Source: Epinephelus fuscoguttatus
Taxonomy: Eukaryota; Chordata; Actinopteri; Perciformes; Serranidae
Assembly: GCF_011397635.1 (NCBI RefSeq)
Contig: NC_064753.1
Coordinates: 40,839,822 to 40,903,821 of the forward strand
Direction: 5' to 3'
DNA: 64,000 nucleotides
Shown here: piece by piece, positions 49,258 through 61,737 of the stretch
Position numbering within the stretch: position 1 is the stretch's first letter
Layout: every line of letters starts with the position of its first letter
Notes under the pieces: generated by a model
Told to the model about the DNA's origin: nothing
Database searches by the model: none
What the model saw: only the letters and a program-made list of their open reading frames with translations
Made by a program: the position numbers and the translations under genes

Positions 49258-50594
49258 CAGTGCCCTCCAAAAGTATTGGAACAGTGAGTCCAATTCGTTT
49301 ACTTTTGTTGTAGACTGAAAACATTTGGGTTTGACATCAAAAGATGAATATGAGACAAGAGATCAACATTTCAGCTTTTATTTCCAGGTATTTACATCTG
49401 GATCTGATACACAACTTAGAAGATAGCATTATTTGTAATGGAACACAAAATTTTTAGGTGAGCAAAAGTATTGGAACATATAAACTTAAAATAGATTAAA
49501 GTGAATGAGACTTAATATTTAGTTGCAAATCCTTTGCTTTCAATAACTGCATCAAGCCTGTGACCCATTGACATCACCAACTTCTGAGTTCATTTTGCTG
49601 CTGCCATCATGTGTTACATCATCAATGAAGATGAAAGAGCCCGTCCCAGAAGAAGCCATGCAAGCCCAAGCCATGACATTACCTCCACCGTGTTTCACAG
49701 ATGAGCTTGTATGTTTGGGATCATGAGCAGATCCTTTCTTTCTCCAAACTTTCGCCTTTCCGTCACTTTGGAAAAAGTTAATCTTTGTCTCATCAGTCCA
49801 TAAAACTTTTTCCCAGAATTTTTGAGGCTCATCTCTGTACCTTTTGGCAAATTGCAGCCTGGCCTTCCTATTCTTCTTGCTAATGAGTGGTTTGCATCTT
49901 CTGGTGTAGCCTCTGTACTTTTGTTCATGAAGTCTTCTGCGAACAGTAGATTGTGATACCTTCACTCCTGCCCTCTGGAGGTTGTTGCTGATGTCACTAA
50001 CAGTTGTTTTAGGGTCTTTCTTTACAGCTCTCACAATGTTTCTGTCATCAACTGCTGATGTTTTCCTTGGTCTACCTGTTCGACGTCTGTTGCTTAGTAC
50101 ACCAGTGGTTTCTTTCTTCTTCAGGACATTCCAAATGGTTGTACTGGCTATGGCCAATGTTTGTGCAATGGCTCTGATTGATTGTCCATCTTCTCTCAGA
50201 TTCACAATTGCTTCTTTTTCACCCATAGACAGCTCTCTGGTTTTCATGTTGCACAGGCAAAATCTGTCGTACCCAATCTGAAACTGAGCTCAGACATTCA
50301 GTGCTATTTATTGTTTGAATAATCAATGTAATTGGGAGACACCTGGGCAACAAAACACACCTGTCAGTGACATGTTCCAATACTTTTGCTCTCATGAAAA
50401 ATGGGTGGGTTCAAACAAAAGGTGCTATCTTCTAAGTTGTGTATCAGATCCAGATGTAAATACCTGGAAATAAAAGCTGAAATTGTTGATCTCTTGTCCC
50501 ATATTCATCTTTTGATGTCAAACCCAAATATTTTCAGTCTACAACAAAAATAAAGGAATTGGCCTCACTGTTCCAATACTTGTGGAGGGCACTG
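49258..50594 (-). mobile_element. Tc1-like transposon, internally deleted
   Basis: Both tips carry the same inverted repeat, cagtgccctccaaaagtatt on the left and its mirrored form on the right ('ccaatacttgtggagggcactg'). TA dinucleotides flank the element at 49256-49257 and 50595-50596, the Tc1/mariner target duplication. A second inverted copy ('gtatcagatccagatgtaaa') lies further in on each side. At 1337 bp it is shorter than a typical full-length Tc1 of about 1.6 kb because the interior is deleted. Confidence 0.9.
49552..50247 (-). pseudogene. Truncated Tc1-like transposase
   Basis: The 231-codon frame starts [17 protein letters not shown] and contains the paired-like helix-turn-helix, the GRPRKTS hook and the first catalytic Asp in [12 protein letters not shown] (about residue 151). 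It then stops being homologous after SSKMNSEV, where it jumps out of frame into the C-terminal tail region (tail codons are readable in another frame down to TAA at 49512-49514). About 100 codons are missing, including the segments that hold the second catalytic Asp and the third acidic residue. The product cannot be an active transposase. Confidence 0.9.
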
Positions 50595-52640
50595 TAAATA
50601 GATCTTTCTGATTGATTCATATTTTTGAATATACACTATAAATACACTCCTTTTTCATCTGCAGGCCAGCTTGATGTTTGTTAATTTTCTTGGAGATTTT
50701 GAATCATGGTGGTTGCTGCTTGCCTGTTCAATAATTGCAATAATAATAAATAAATAAAACCGTTTCAGTGGTAAACCAATACTATGAAGGCAGCTCTGTC
50801 ACATGTCAGAACCCTTGAAGCAGTACACGTGAACCCATGTCATCAACTCCCTCGAAGGAATTCTCATTCAGATTATATATCAGACCACTTATTATATTAC
50901 TGTATGTGCTCATATTCTGCAGTCTGTGTGTGTTGGCAGCCGACTGGAAAATAGTTTGATGGAGAGAAGTGCAGTAGAGCACGTGTAAGTCTTAGTAAAT
51001 ACAAACAAACATATACATACTACTAATCAGTAGAGATGCAACATTTCATCAACTATGCAATTGGTCAACTACTTAATTAACTGATAACTAATTTAACAAT
51101 GGATTTATTGGCTGGAGTAATTTTTTAACAAGATAGTCAAATTTTCTGATTCCAGCTTCTTGTGTGGATGTTTTCTGGTGTCTTTACTCCTCTGTGACAG
51201 TAAATAGATAAATGTATGGTGGTATAGTCCTTTAATCTCTTAAATAAATGTAATCATAAATGCAGAAAATACTCCAGCAGCTGATTGCAAGTGATGAAGA
51301 TCATGATGATGATGGAAAACAAGTTTGTCCCAGTGGAGTTTGTTGCGCCTCCCCTCAGCCCGTCTCCACCTCGTGTCCCACGCTTGCGTTTCACTTGCAC
51401 TGAAGAACCAGAGTTACACTTACACACACCAGCACAAAAGAGTGTGTGTGTTTATGTGTGTGTGTCTGCAGCTGTTTTAAACTTGTCAAACTGACAGTCA
51501 CTTTCCAGTGATGTCACTGTGAGCTTTCACCCACAATGCATTTCTCTCTGGCTGGGATTCTGCTGGCCAGCTCAGTGTTGAGCTGAGGAGAAGTTATGGG
51601 GGATAGGACAGGTGCTAATGAGCATTCCTGCTGGGCATGTTGGCAGAGACAAATCCCCAAATCTTCACATTTTATGGGGTTGAATTTACATGTTCATCCC
51701 ACCACTGACCACTTCATTACATGTTTTTCTTTTTTGTACTTTATACTCGTATGTGACTGTTTGAGGCCATAGTTGAAACGAGGTGTTTACTGAAATGCAT
51801 CAAGTCATCTGAGGACAGTCCCTACAGACAGTTTAATTACTTTACCCGACATACTGTACATACCACCCTTTAAAGGAACAGTTCACCCAAAAACAGTATA
51901 CATTGTAAACATACTCAGAGAGAGAGTTTTCCATTGAATATGTTAGGAAGAGTGGAATGGCAAAAAGATGAGAGCATGTCAGTGCAAACAGAATTTAACG
52001 GAGTCCGAACAAAAAGCAGCAAAAAAAAGTTATAAAATGTCTGGAAAAACTTCCTGTGCAACATTATCCGCATGCCTTGTGTCCATTCGTGGGTTCATGG
52101 AAATCCAAATGCTAAAGCATTTCTTGTGAAGGAATTTGTTGTGCGTATGCATGCATGTATAAATTAAACAAAAAATGATTAATTCAGATGTTATAGGTGA
52201 CACAACTCAAACTTGTTTTAAGCATCTGCTGACAGATCTTCATACCTAAAAGTAATTCAAGGAAACCAACAGATGCCTTGAACATTAAAAAGTACCCTTA
52301 ATAAATAATCATCCAAAACACAACAGCATAGTCTGAAAACTGATTAGCTATGATATGTATTACATGTCTCCATCTGGTGGGCCATCACAATAAGATGCAT
52401 GTATAATCTGATGTTAATTCCACTACAGGAGAGACTTATAATGATCACTTAAATTAGGTGGGGAAAAAAGTGGATATATCGATATCGGTATCGATTATCT
52501 GTCAAATGAGTTGTTACACATTGGCATGTCAGGTATCAGCAAAATGTCCAATATCATGCATCCCTACATGTATGATTTGCAGAATTAAAAGGGAAGAGGT
52601 TATGTAAAACACTGCTATGCTCTTTTACTGTGAGAGCTCA
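50595..52640. other. Intergenic, no gene seen
   Basis: A segment at 51940-52145 resembles 42360-42560 ('tgtacccattcatgggctcatgga' against 'tgtgtccattcgtgggttcatgga'), so both are copies of one unnamed repeat. Single MITE arm at 51869-51895. No exon found. Confidence 0.45.
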
Positions 52641-52643
52641 TGC

Positions 52644-53460
52644 AGTGGTGGAGGAAGTGCTCAGATCTGTTACCTGAGTAAGTAGCAATACTACAGTGAT
52701 TTGACTTGATTTATTTATTTTTTAAAAATGGGACAATATGTATTAACAATTATTTGTAAATACATGAGATTATAGCCAGGCAGCTAATTTCCGTCTCCAG
52801 TCCCATGGCAGGTTGATGTTAAACACAGAGAAGGTAACAATGCCAACAATAAGAAAATAATCTAAGTAAAACAGTAAGACAAGCAAAACAACATACACAA
52901 AGACATAGTGCAAATGTGAACTCTTGAGCCAGTGATGTACATTAGTCATGGCATCAGTCAGTTCTTGAGCAGCTTGCCTTTGTTTTTTGCATGAACATAA
53001 AAAACTGCATCATCAGCGTACATTTGGCGGAAAACAACTTGGGAGGACGTTGATAAATAAACTAAAGAGCAGAACAGTGTAGACATAAGTTACAGTTCTC
53101 ATTATGCAGGCCCATTTTATAATATTTTTGTCATATTTCTAAATTGTAATCAATAATGCCTAAATGTGTTAATAAGTTTAATGTTACAGTTGGTAAACGG
53201 TGGAGCTCATTTTAATTACTTAATATATTACTAGCTTGTGAATTTCCTACCTAACCTGTAATAATACATGAGAATTTATTAGTTGATTTATATTTTGTAT
53301 TAATATTTTGAGTCTGCAAAGCAACTAAGGCTGTGAAATAAATGTGGTGAAGTAAAAAGTACATTTGCAGAAGTATAAAGTAGCATAAAATGGAAGTACT
53401 CATGTAAAGTACAGTTACCTCAAAAAGGTACTTAACTAGAGTACTTAGTAAAAGTTAAAG
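52644..53460 (+). mobile_element. CAGTGGTGGAAGAAGTA-family MITE, copy 5, with LINE insertion
   Basis: The left tip is gcagtggtggaggaagtgct and the right tip 'ggtacttaactagagtactta'. The family interior ('ctcattatgcaggccc', 'ggtggagctcattttaatta') resumes at about 53090. Between about 52695 and 53090 lies foreign sequence with the LINE 3' end. Confidence 0.7.
52715..52810 (-). repeat. Non-LTR retrotransposon 3' end (copy 3 of 3), nested
   Basis: Minus-strand 'gggactggagacggaaatta' and 'attgtcccatttttaaaaaa' match the copies at 1015-1130 and 39105-39235. It is inserted in the MITE at 52644-53460. Confidence 0.6.
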
Positions 53461-54192
53461 TTAACAATAAACATGGTAAAATGTGCCAAAGAGTAGCTCA
53501 AATTATTAATGAATGATGGATGGATGATGAACAGTAATAAACACAAATAACCCATCTGTCATTTGGTACAGAAATCTCTCGCTCTCTTCACACAAGTGTC
53601 TGGAGGCATTTCAGTGCTGTAACTGTTGGTTGACAACATTAATATAAACATGCTGCTCTTAAATGGTGGGAGGGTGGGTGGGGGTCTGGAGTTGGGGGAG
53701 TGCAGCTGTTGAATCAGGATTAGCAGAACGAGATGACCCTTCACAACCCCCTCACACCCCCACCCACAACACAACAACACCGTGCCATATCCTCTGCCCA
53801 GCACACATGAAAACATGGAAAATGTGGGCATCAGTCATATCTGATGGTCCTGACTGTAGGTTGAAAATCTTAAAATATTTTTATGTTTTATTTCCAGTAA
53901 ATTCAGGAGCACTTAAGTTTTTTTTCAAGGTTTAAACACTCTGTTTTGCTCTCTGTAATCCTGGAGATCTACACCTTTCCTTAGTGGGTTATGTTTTGTT
54001 GATAACCGAAGTTTAAATGTGATCAAATTAGTATTTTTCTTTCATGAACTTGTCCAGAGACTGTTGCATGGTGTGGTGAATAAATAAATAAAACAAAATA
54101 AAAACAGAATGTGACTTCATCTAAAATTCAGACAGCAACAGCAGAGTGAACAGTGCTGCAGCTGTATGAACACAATACTTGATACTGACATG

Positions 54193-54257
54193 CAGTAGTG
54201 GAAAAAGTATTGAGATCATTTACTTAGGCCTAAGCAAAAGTACAAATACATAAACGG
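54193..54257 (+). mobile_element. CAGTGGTGGAAGAAGTA-family MITE, 5' tip only
   Basis: 'gcagtagtggaaaaagtatt' followed by 'gagatcatttacttaggcc' is the family's first 65 bp or so. The element then stops at the first unit of the satellite array. Confidence 0.6.
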
Positions 54258-56233
54258 CATACTATACTATGACTTTTTAGTGGCATTTGTCATTACATAC
54301 TATACTATAACTTTTTCATCACAATTTTGACGACATATTATACTATGACCTTTTCATGACATTTTGGACGCCATACTATACTATGACCTTTTTATGATAT
54401 TTTTGATGACATACTATACTATGACTTTTTCATGATATTTTTGATGACATAGTATACTATTACTTTTTAGTGGCATTTGTCATTACATATGATACTATGA
54501 CCTTTTACATCACATTTTGGACGACATTATCCTATGACTTTGTTATCATAATTTGGACGACAAACTATACTATGACCTTTTCATCACGTTTTGGAAGACA
54601 TACTATACTATGACTTTTTCATCACGTTTTGGACGACATACTAGACTATGACTTTTTCATCACGTTTTGGACGACATACTAGACTATGACTTTTTCATCA
54701 CAATTTGGACGACATACTATGCTATGACCTTGTCATGACATTTTGGACGCCACACTATACTATGACCTTTTCATGATATTTTTGATGGCATGCTATACTA
54801 TGACTTTTTCATCACATTTTTGATGACATATTATACTATGACCTTTTTATGATATTTTTGATGACATACTATACTATGACTTTTTCATCACAATTTGGAC
54901 GACACACTATACTATGACCTTTTCATCACATTTTTGACGACATACTCTACTATGACTTTTTTATCACATTTTGGATGACATTATCCTATGACTTTGTTAT
55001 CATGATTTGGACGACATACTATACTATGACTTTTTCATCACATTTTGGATGACATTATCCTATGACTTTGTTATCATGATTTGGACGACATACTATACTA
55101 TGAGCTTTTGATGATATTTTGACGACGTATTATACTATGACCTTTTGATGATATTTTGGACAACATACTGTGACCTTTTTATGACATTTTCGACGCCACA
55201 CTATACTATGACCTTTTTATGATATTTTTGACGACATACTATACTATGACTTTTTCATCACAATTTGGACGACGTACTATACTATGACTTTTTCATCACA
55301 TTTTGGACGACATACTATACTGACCTTTTCGTCACATTTTTAACGACATACAGTACTATACTATGACTTTTTCATCACAATTTGGACGACGTACTATACT
55401 ATGACTTTTTCATCACATTTTGGACGACATACTATACTGACCTTTTCGTCACATTTTTAACGACATACAGTACTATACTATGACTTTTTCATCACAATTT
55501 GGACGACACACTATACTATGACTTTTTCATCACATTTTGGACGACCTACTATACTATGACTTTTTCATCACAATTTTGGACGACATACTATACTATGACT
55601 TTTTCATCACATTTTGGATGACATTATCCTATGACTTTGTTATCATGATTTGGACGACACACTGTACTATGACTTTTTCATCACATTTTGGACGACCTAC
55701 TATACTATGACTTTTTCATCACAATTTTGGACGACATACTATACTATGACTTTTTCATCACAATTTGGACGACACACTATACTATGACTTTTTCATCACA
55801 TTTTGGACGACCTACTATACTATGACTTTCATCACAATTTTGGACGACATACTATACTATGACTTTTTCATCACATTTTGGATGACATTATCCTATGACT
55901 TTGTTATCATGATTTGGACGACATACTATACTATGAGCTTTTGATGATATTTTGGACGACATACTGTGACCTTTTTATGACATTTTCGACGCCACACTAT
56001 ACTATGACCTTTTTATGATATTTTTGATGACATACTATACTATGACTTTTTCATTACATTTTGGACGCCACACTATGCTTTGACTTTTTCATGATATTTT
56101 TGATGACATACTATACTATGACTTTTTCATCACATTTTGGACAACATAGTATGAGTTTTTCATGACATTTTGGACGTCACACTATACGATGACTTTTTCA
56201 TGATATTTTTGATGACATATTGTACTATGACTT
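54258..56233. repeat. Satellite array, about 39-bp unit (block 1)
   Basis: About 50 head-to-tail units, each with catactatactatgac, then 'tttttcatcacat' and then 'tttggacga'. Variants include 'gatatttttgatga' and 'ggatgacattatcctatg'. A 117-bp higher-order unit (three monomers) is repeated at 55271 and 55388, and a larger block near 55040-55230 recurs near 55865-56030. The frames in it are by-products. Confidence 0.95.
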
Positions 56234-56726
56234 CCGGAGCCTTTGTGCTCCACTGTCTCACAGGTTAACTTATATCGCAGCCGTGCCTGGATAGTGTGAC
56301 GTGTGTGGTTGTGCTGCTACCATGGTCCTGCCAGATGCCTCCTGCTGCTGCTGTTATCATTAGTCATACTTCTACTGTTATTATACACATATGATTATTG
56401 TAACATATGTATACTATCAGATATCTATATATACTTTCAACATAACGTACCACAATAGCCAAAATTATAATTATAATATTATTACTTTCATTAATGTTGT
56501 TGTAAGCTATTACTGTTACTGTCTGTCCTGCATCTCTCTCTGTCTCTGTCTCTGTCTCATTGTGTCATACGGATTACTGTTAATTTATTATGTTGATCTG
56601 TTCTGTATGTCATCTATTGCACGTCTGTCCGTCCTGGAGGAGGGATCTCTCCTCAGTTGCTCTTCCTGAGGTTTCTACCGCAAATTGTGATATTAGGCTT
56701 TATAAATAAAATTGATTTATTGATTG
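56234..56726 (+). mobile_element. Retrotransposon 3' end inserted in the satellite
   Basis: Unique sequence replaces the satellite. It contains 'ggaggagggatctctcctca', 'ttgctcttcctgaggtttct' and the tail 'gggctt'-like 'taggctttataaataaaattg' plus 'attgattg' units. The tail of short repeats without inverted ends fits a non-LTR element. The satellite resumes directly afterwards. Confidence 0.7.
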
Positions 56727-56957
56727 ACTTTTTCATTACATTTTTGATGACATACTATACTATGTCTTTCCATGACTTTTTTGACGACACACTATACTAT
56801 GACTTGTCATGACATTTTGGATGACATACTATGCTATGACTTTTTCATCACATTTTGGATGACATACTATACTATGACCTTTTCATCACATTTTGGACGA
56901 CATGGACGACATACTATACTTGACTTTTTCCATCACATTTTGGACGACATACTATAC
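56727..56957. repeat. Satellite array, block 2
   Basis: About six further units of the same monomer between two insertions. The best-preserved units are at 56800-56950. Confidence 0.9.
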
Positions 56958-57627
56958 TGTGTCAATCAGGAGAGACACGTTCTTATAGTAAAAGAATATT
57001 TATTAACATGAGCACATAAAAATGCAAAATGTGAAAGTCTTTGGTGATTAGACCCTGTAAAGATGGTATGATTTATTGAGAGTGATGAATCCATAGTCCA
57101 ATAGGGAACCCCCCTACTGTGCGGAGTTTGCATGTTCTCCCCGTGTCAGCGTGGGTTCTCTCCGGGCACTCCGGCTTCCTCCCACAGTCCAAAGACATGC
57201 AGATTGGGGACTAGGTTAATTGGTGACTCTAAATTGTCCGTAGGTGTGAATGTGAGTGTGAATGGTTGTTTGTCTCTGTGTGTCAGCCCTGCGATAGTCT
57301 GGCGACCTGTCCAGGGTGTACCCTGCCTCTCGCCCGATGTAGCTGGGATAGGCTCCAGCCCCCCCGTGACCCTCAAGAGGATGAAGCGGTTAGAAGATGA
57401 ATGAATGAATGAATGACAGCAGCAGAGGAGAGAGCAGATTGAAAATTTTGCAGTGGCATCCTGATTGGCTGAGAGAGATCGTGGAAAAGTTTGATTGGAT
57501 AACTAGAAGAGTGACCATGACCATGGCCGCCTGATTAATGGAAACAGTTGGAGTGGAATGGAGAGAGTTGTGAATGAATGAGCACAAAGAAAGTCTTCCT
57601 GACTGAACCTACGCTGAGCTTCATGAA
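56958..57627 (+). mobile_element. Second insertion in the satellite, with LINE 3' tail
   Basis: It starts 'gtgtcaatcaggagagacac'. At 57120-57415 it holds 'ctccgggcactccggcttcc', 'agtccaaagacatgcagat', 'ggtgtgaatgtgagtgtgaa' and 'ctgggataggctccagcc', and ends 'ggatgaagcggttagaagat' with gaatgaatgaatga. This is a known type of fish LINE 3' end with a 4-base tail repeat. Sequence 57420-57627 is of unknown origin. Confidence 0.7.
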
Positions 57628-58085
57628 TTTCTCATCACATTTTGGATGACATACTATACTATGACTTTTTCGCTACATTTTGCCATTTTTATATTTTGGA
57701 CGACATGCTATACTACGACTTTTTTAAGACATTTTTGACAACATACTATACTATGACTTTTTTTTAATGATATTATGGACGACATACTACACTATGACTT
57801 TTTTTAATGATATTTTGGACGACATGCTATACTATGACTTTTTCATCACATTTTGGATGACATGATATACTATGACTTTTTCATCACATTTTTTACAACT
57901 ATTAATACTATGACCAGTTGATGACATTTTTGACGACATGCTATACTATCACTTTTTTGTCACGTTTTGGATGACATAATATACTATCACTTTTCCATCA
58001 CATTTTTGACAACGTACTATACTATGACCTGTTGATGACATTTTGGACGACATGCTATACTATCACTTTTTCGACAACATTTTTT
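57628..58085. repeat. Satellite array, block 3
   Basis: About twelve more units, more diverged than block 1 (for example 'taatgatattatggacgac', 'cagttgatgacatttttgac'). The array ends near 'ttttttaaggcattcccg'. Confidence 0.9.
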
Positions 58086-60431
58086 AAGGCATTCCCGTCT
58101 GATGTCAGAAAGGTGTTAGATAAGGTTTCTGAAGTCATTTGTGTTCCCAGGCCGTCAATGTGACCGACATTTCAGACTTTAACCACTACACCTAAATTAC
58201 CGAAGAGTTCAGTGCTTTCCCTGACATCACTGCTTGGTGTCACAGATCTGAACTCCACTCAACATCTGAGCTCTATGTGATCGCCTTGCCTGGTCTTGGC
58301 AGCTCATCAGATACAAACGGTGGTGGCCCAGCTTACATGTCTGCTAAGAAATCCCTGGATTTTGTGGGTTCATGGCTCGGTATCATTTTCCTGTCTGCCC
58401 ATGCCAACATGCTGCAGCATGTAATCGGCCGTGTGTTCAGACCAGCCAGCCTGTCTGGAGTCTGAGATACGAGAGGAGGAGGAGGAGCAGATTTACTGGT
58501 CTGACTTCCTCTGAATATCCATCCTCACACATCTGGTTTAGTAGTTGATTGATACTGGACACGGAGTCTCTGAAATTAAAGAAGCACCTGCAGTGTTTTC
58601 ATATGGTCTGAACAGTCCAAATGTTACAGTTTCACATCTGCTCAGAGATCTGTCTCAACACACCAAACTGTCAAGTCAGAACAAAGATTTACATTTCAGG
58701 AATCAGGTGTTAGATCCAGTAATTCATCTACATTTACAGTAAGAATTTCATTAAACTTTAGAAAACAGTTTGCACTCTTTTTAGTACTTTCTTTTGCAAC
58801 TGTGTGCTTCAGTATATTTTACTCTCTGATGTTTCATCGATTACTCGCATGTTTTTTGTTATTCTTAATGACCCATCACTCAAACATGTGGAAAATAATG
58901 GATATACCCACCACCAAGTGCAGAGAATTATCTTAAAGCTACATCAACCTACATCATCTTGTTCCATTATATTAAAGAGAGGTCAGACATCTCCAACAGT
59001 TAGCATCTCACACCAAAACAATCTAGATTGATAAATAGCACTACAGTAAAGAGAAAAATATGTGTTTTTGATTTTGTGGTGAACTGTACCTTTTAATACA
59101 TCTGAGGCAGCCAAAAAAAAAGAAGCAAAGTGAAAACAGTGTAACAACTGTTATCTAATAAAAAGAGCAAACTCTTTTAGTTTCCCAAAGGAAATATTTA
59201 TTGAAAATGCAAATGTACATTTGTATGATACAAATCCTCTTTAACTCAACTATCCCAGTGGGTCTGTTTGATATGAACAAACGCATTACAAATTTAGTTC
59301 ACAGAGAAACATCCATCTACAACCAATACCATGCTCTTCTAATATTTGTCTGTCTGTAATCGGGATTAAAGCCAATCAAAAATTTGGATCCTGTTCGGTT
59401 TGTTTGTTCTTTAGTTTGGCCAAATTTTTCTCCTCTCTCCGTGTTGTCGTCCATAAAAAATCAGAACGGCTGTGCTCTATCAAACTCCAATAAATAAATA
59501 AAGTGCTCCACGTACAGCTGGATTTAAATCAGTTAATACACCTCACTAGTGTTGATTATATCAAGTATATTTAACATCACTGAATATACAGTTTATTGTT
59601 GTCTGTCTAAAAGTGAAATATCTAAGAATTTGATATTGCAAATCATTTTAAAAAGTTAGGAGTTATTTACAAAAAACAAGGCACAACATAAGGAATTCTG
59701 GGAAAATATGATCTCAAATGATGATGATGAACAGAGCTGAGAAGGTGTTCGCAGGTACATCTCAGGGCTCATCTCCTGATTATATGTGTCACACCCTCTT
59801 TTAAAACCTTTTTAATATATCGCCTAAAACATTCTCCTTTACAGTCAGACAGCACAGAAGTGCTCTGACGAGACAAGCAGAGAAATTAGTTCTCATTTAA
59901 AAACAGAAGATCAACTTACTTTTTCCTTTGCTGAACTTTTTCTCTGTAACTTGACAGGGAGGTGGCAGTGCAGTAAAGTAGAGAGTTTACTCTGCAGGGT
60001 TTTTTAAGGGAGGTTATGTATCATTGATACCTGTTATTAACAGAACAGCCATGAAACAGCTCCAATACACTACCTCTGTTTTGATCTAATCTTAATGATC
60101 TTGACTAAAAAAGACACTGTCCTCTTTTTGTGACACGTTTTTTTCTTACCTGGTAAGGTAAATATCAGAGTTCAAAGGTCACCTTCAGTGCCCTGTAGTT
60201 TGCAGCTGCTCTGCAGTACCACCTCCCTGCCAGCAGAGGCAGCAGGACGACTACCTGAAAGATCGAGAGTGTGAGTCATGCAGTCCTGCCAATCACAGCA
60301 CAGTATTCCACTCTATCAACATCCTAAAGCAACATGGCTGAGGTGTCATCTTCTTCTTTTGTCTTGTGGTTTTAGAGTATGTAGATTGAACACCATATGT
60401 GTGTGTTGATGTGTGTGTAGAATGTGTGTCT
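58086..60431. other. Intergenic flank and likely otog 3' UTR
   Basis: No gene of its own was seen. Frames at 58277-58465, 58545-58742 and 58804-59031 have no domain. AATAAA on the minus strand at 59197-59202 could serve the otogelin transcript, which would then have a 3' UTR of about 1.2 kb; this is a guess. Confidence 0.4.
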
Positions 60432-61737
60432 TTAGGACCACTGGCAGGAGCAGTCCGTGGGCTCCTGGATGGTGTAGCTGACCCAGGTGGCGTTGCCGCT
60501 GCAGTAGAGCTGCACGGCACGCCGCTGCAGCCCCGTCTCCCTGCAGCACTTGCAGAAGCGAGCGTACGTGTTGATGTTGTAGTTGTAGATGCTGGCAGAA
60601 GGACACTTCCCATCACATGACACAATGTTTACCTGCAGGACACAGAGAGTCAGTATAGAAGGTAGCAGGGCTGCAGAAAGAACCAACGAAGTTGATTAAA
60701 GTAGAAGTCATTCTTCTTCATCATTGAGGGTCTTTTTCTTTTTTAAATATACTTTGTGATTCTTAGCAGGTGAACTAATTGTTCCACACATAATTATTCC
60801 AGTCTCTTTGACTGTTAGCTGATTCAAGCAGCAAAACATAATAGATAACAATCTACAAAACCATGTTTCTCACTGTTAGTTGTGATACATTTCATCCAGG
60901 CCCCTAAGAAAACTGCTCACATTTGCAGCAAATTTTTCACATTGGCCACTGCAGTGATAAAATCTCTTGCGGCCCACAAAGCGCTAACCTTACTCAGAGA
61001 AACAAAGTGAGTATTAGCCACCAGTGATAAATGCACCAGCTTTTCTTTTAAAGAGAAATATAGTTGATAGTATTAGCTACCACTTCACTAGATATTATAA
61101 GTGTATTATATAAATGTGTTATCTGGCCTCTCTGACAGACAGTACTATTGTGTAACATCACTAACCTTTCTCACAGAAACATGGCTTATCTTAGTAACTG
61201 CTGGTGATAAAACACTTTAAATTCAGTGGACTAAATTTTAGGAGCTACTGTAAAATTTCTTTAAGAGAGGGCTTTCTGGCACAAAATCATAAAGGGAGAC
61301 CTTCTCCCTTGTGCAAGATGAAATGCATCACCACTCATAGGAGCCATCTAGTGGCCAAAGTGAAAGATGCAATTTTGTAGATTGTTACCTAATGTTGATT
61401 CTTGGATTCAGTCAAATTGCCAGAAAAAAACGTTGGCATTGTATGTTTCTGCAAACCATAGACACAATACATTTGTATACTATTATGCTGCAGACACGTT
61501 GAAACTGCACATTTCAACAACACTGTGGTTAACGTGGTTAGGTTTAGGCACAAAACCCACTGATTATCGTAGGACAAAGATCGCTGGGTGGTGAACTTCT
61601 CAGAATCGTGTGCCTCATACTGAATCAGCATCTCATCACAACATACATGAAACATACCGGCCTGTTGCTGCGACAGTCGTTCTTTCTGATTGTCATCCTC
61701 ACCGTCACCTTCTGACACGACTTCCCGTCTTCTTTGC
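60432..61737 (-). CDS. otog: Otogelin, last two exons (C-terminal cystine knot), partial
   Basis: Otogelin is a secreted mucin-like glycoprotein of the acellular membranes over inner-ear hair cells. Two minus-strand exons are clear. The first, 61658-61737 (80 nt, donor gtatgt), ends [20 protein letters not shown] plus RSNRP. The second, 60432-60632 (67 codons including TAA), begins [20 protein letters not shown] and ends [10 protein letters not shown]. They form the C-terminal cystine-knot domain, with eight cysteines in the last exon and an N-glycosylation site (NAT). I recognise the [20 protein letters not shown] stretch as otogelin-type. Otogelin-like (otogl) is nearly identical here; the neighbouring MyoD gene, which is also next to OTOG in human, favours otog. 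Upstream exons were not found up to 64000, so the gene continues beyond the window. Confidence 0.85.
61425..61560 (+). repeat. Dispersed repeat family, copy 3 of 3
   Basis: 'gttggcattgtatgtttctgc', 'acatttgtatac', 'gcagacacgttgaaact' and 'catttcaacaacactgtgg' match 45260-45410 closely; the end 'ggttaggtttaggcac' matches 46400-46560. It lies between the two otog exons. Confidence 0.65.

Noticed and set aside
54258-58085. Regular repeats with similar-length intervals, CRISPR-like at first sight
   Set aside because: The units are head-to-tail with no unique spacers, in a vertebrate genome next to fish genes. It is a satellite.
35814-60431. A missing gene such as kcnc1 expected near MYOD1 in mammals
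   Set aside because: I looked for Kv3-type membrane segments or pore motifs in the frames and saw none. Absence from this window does not show loss from the genome.
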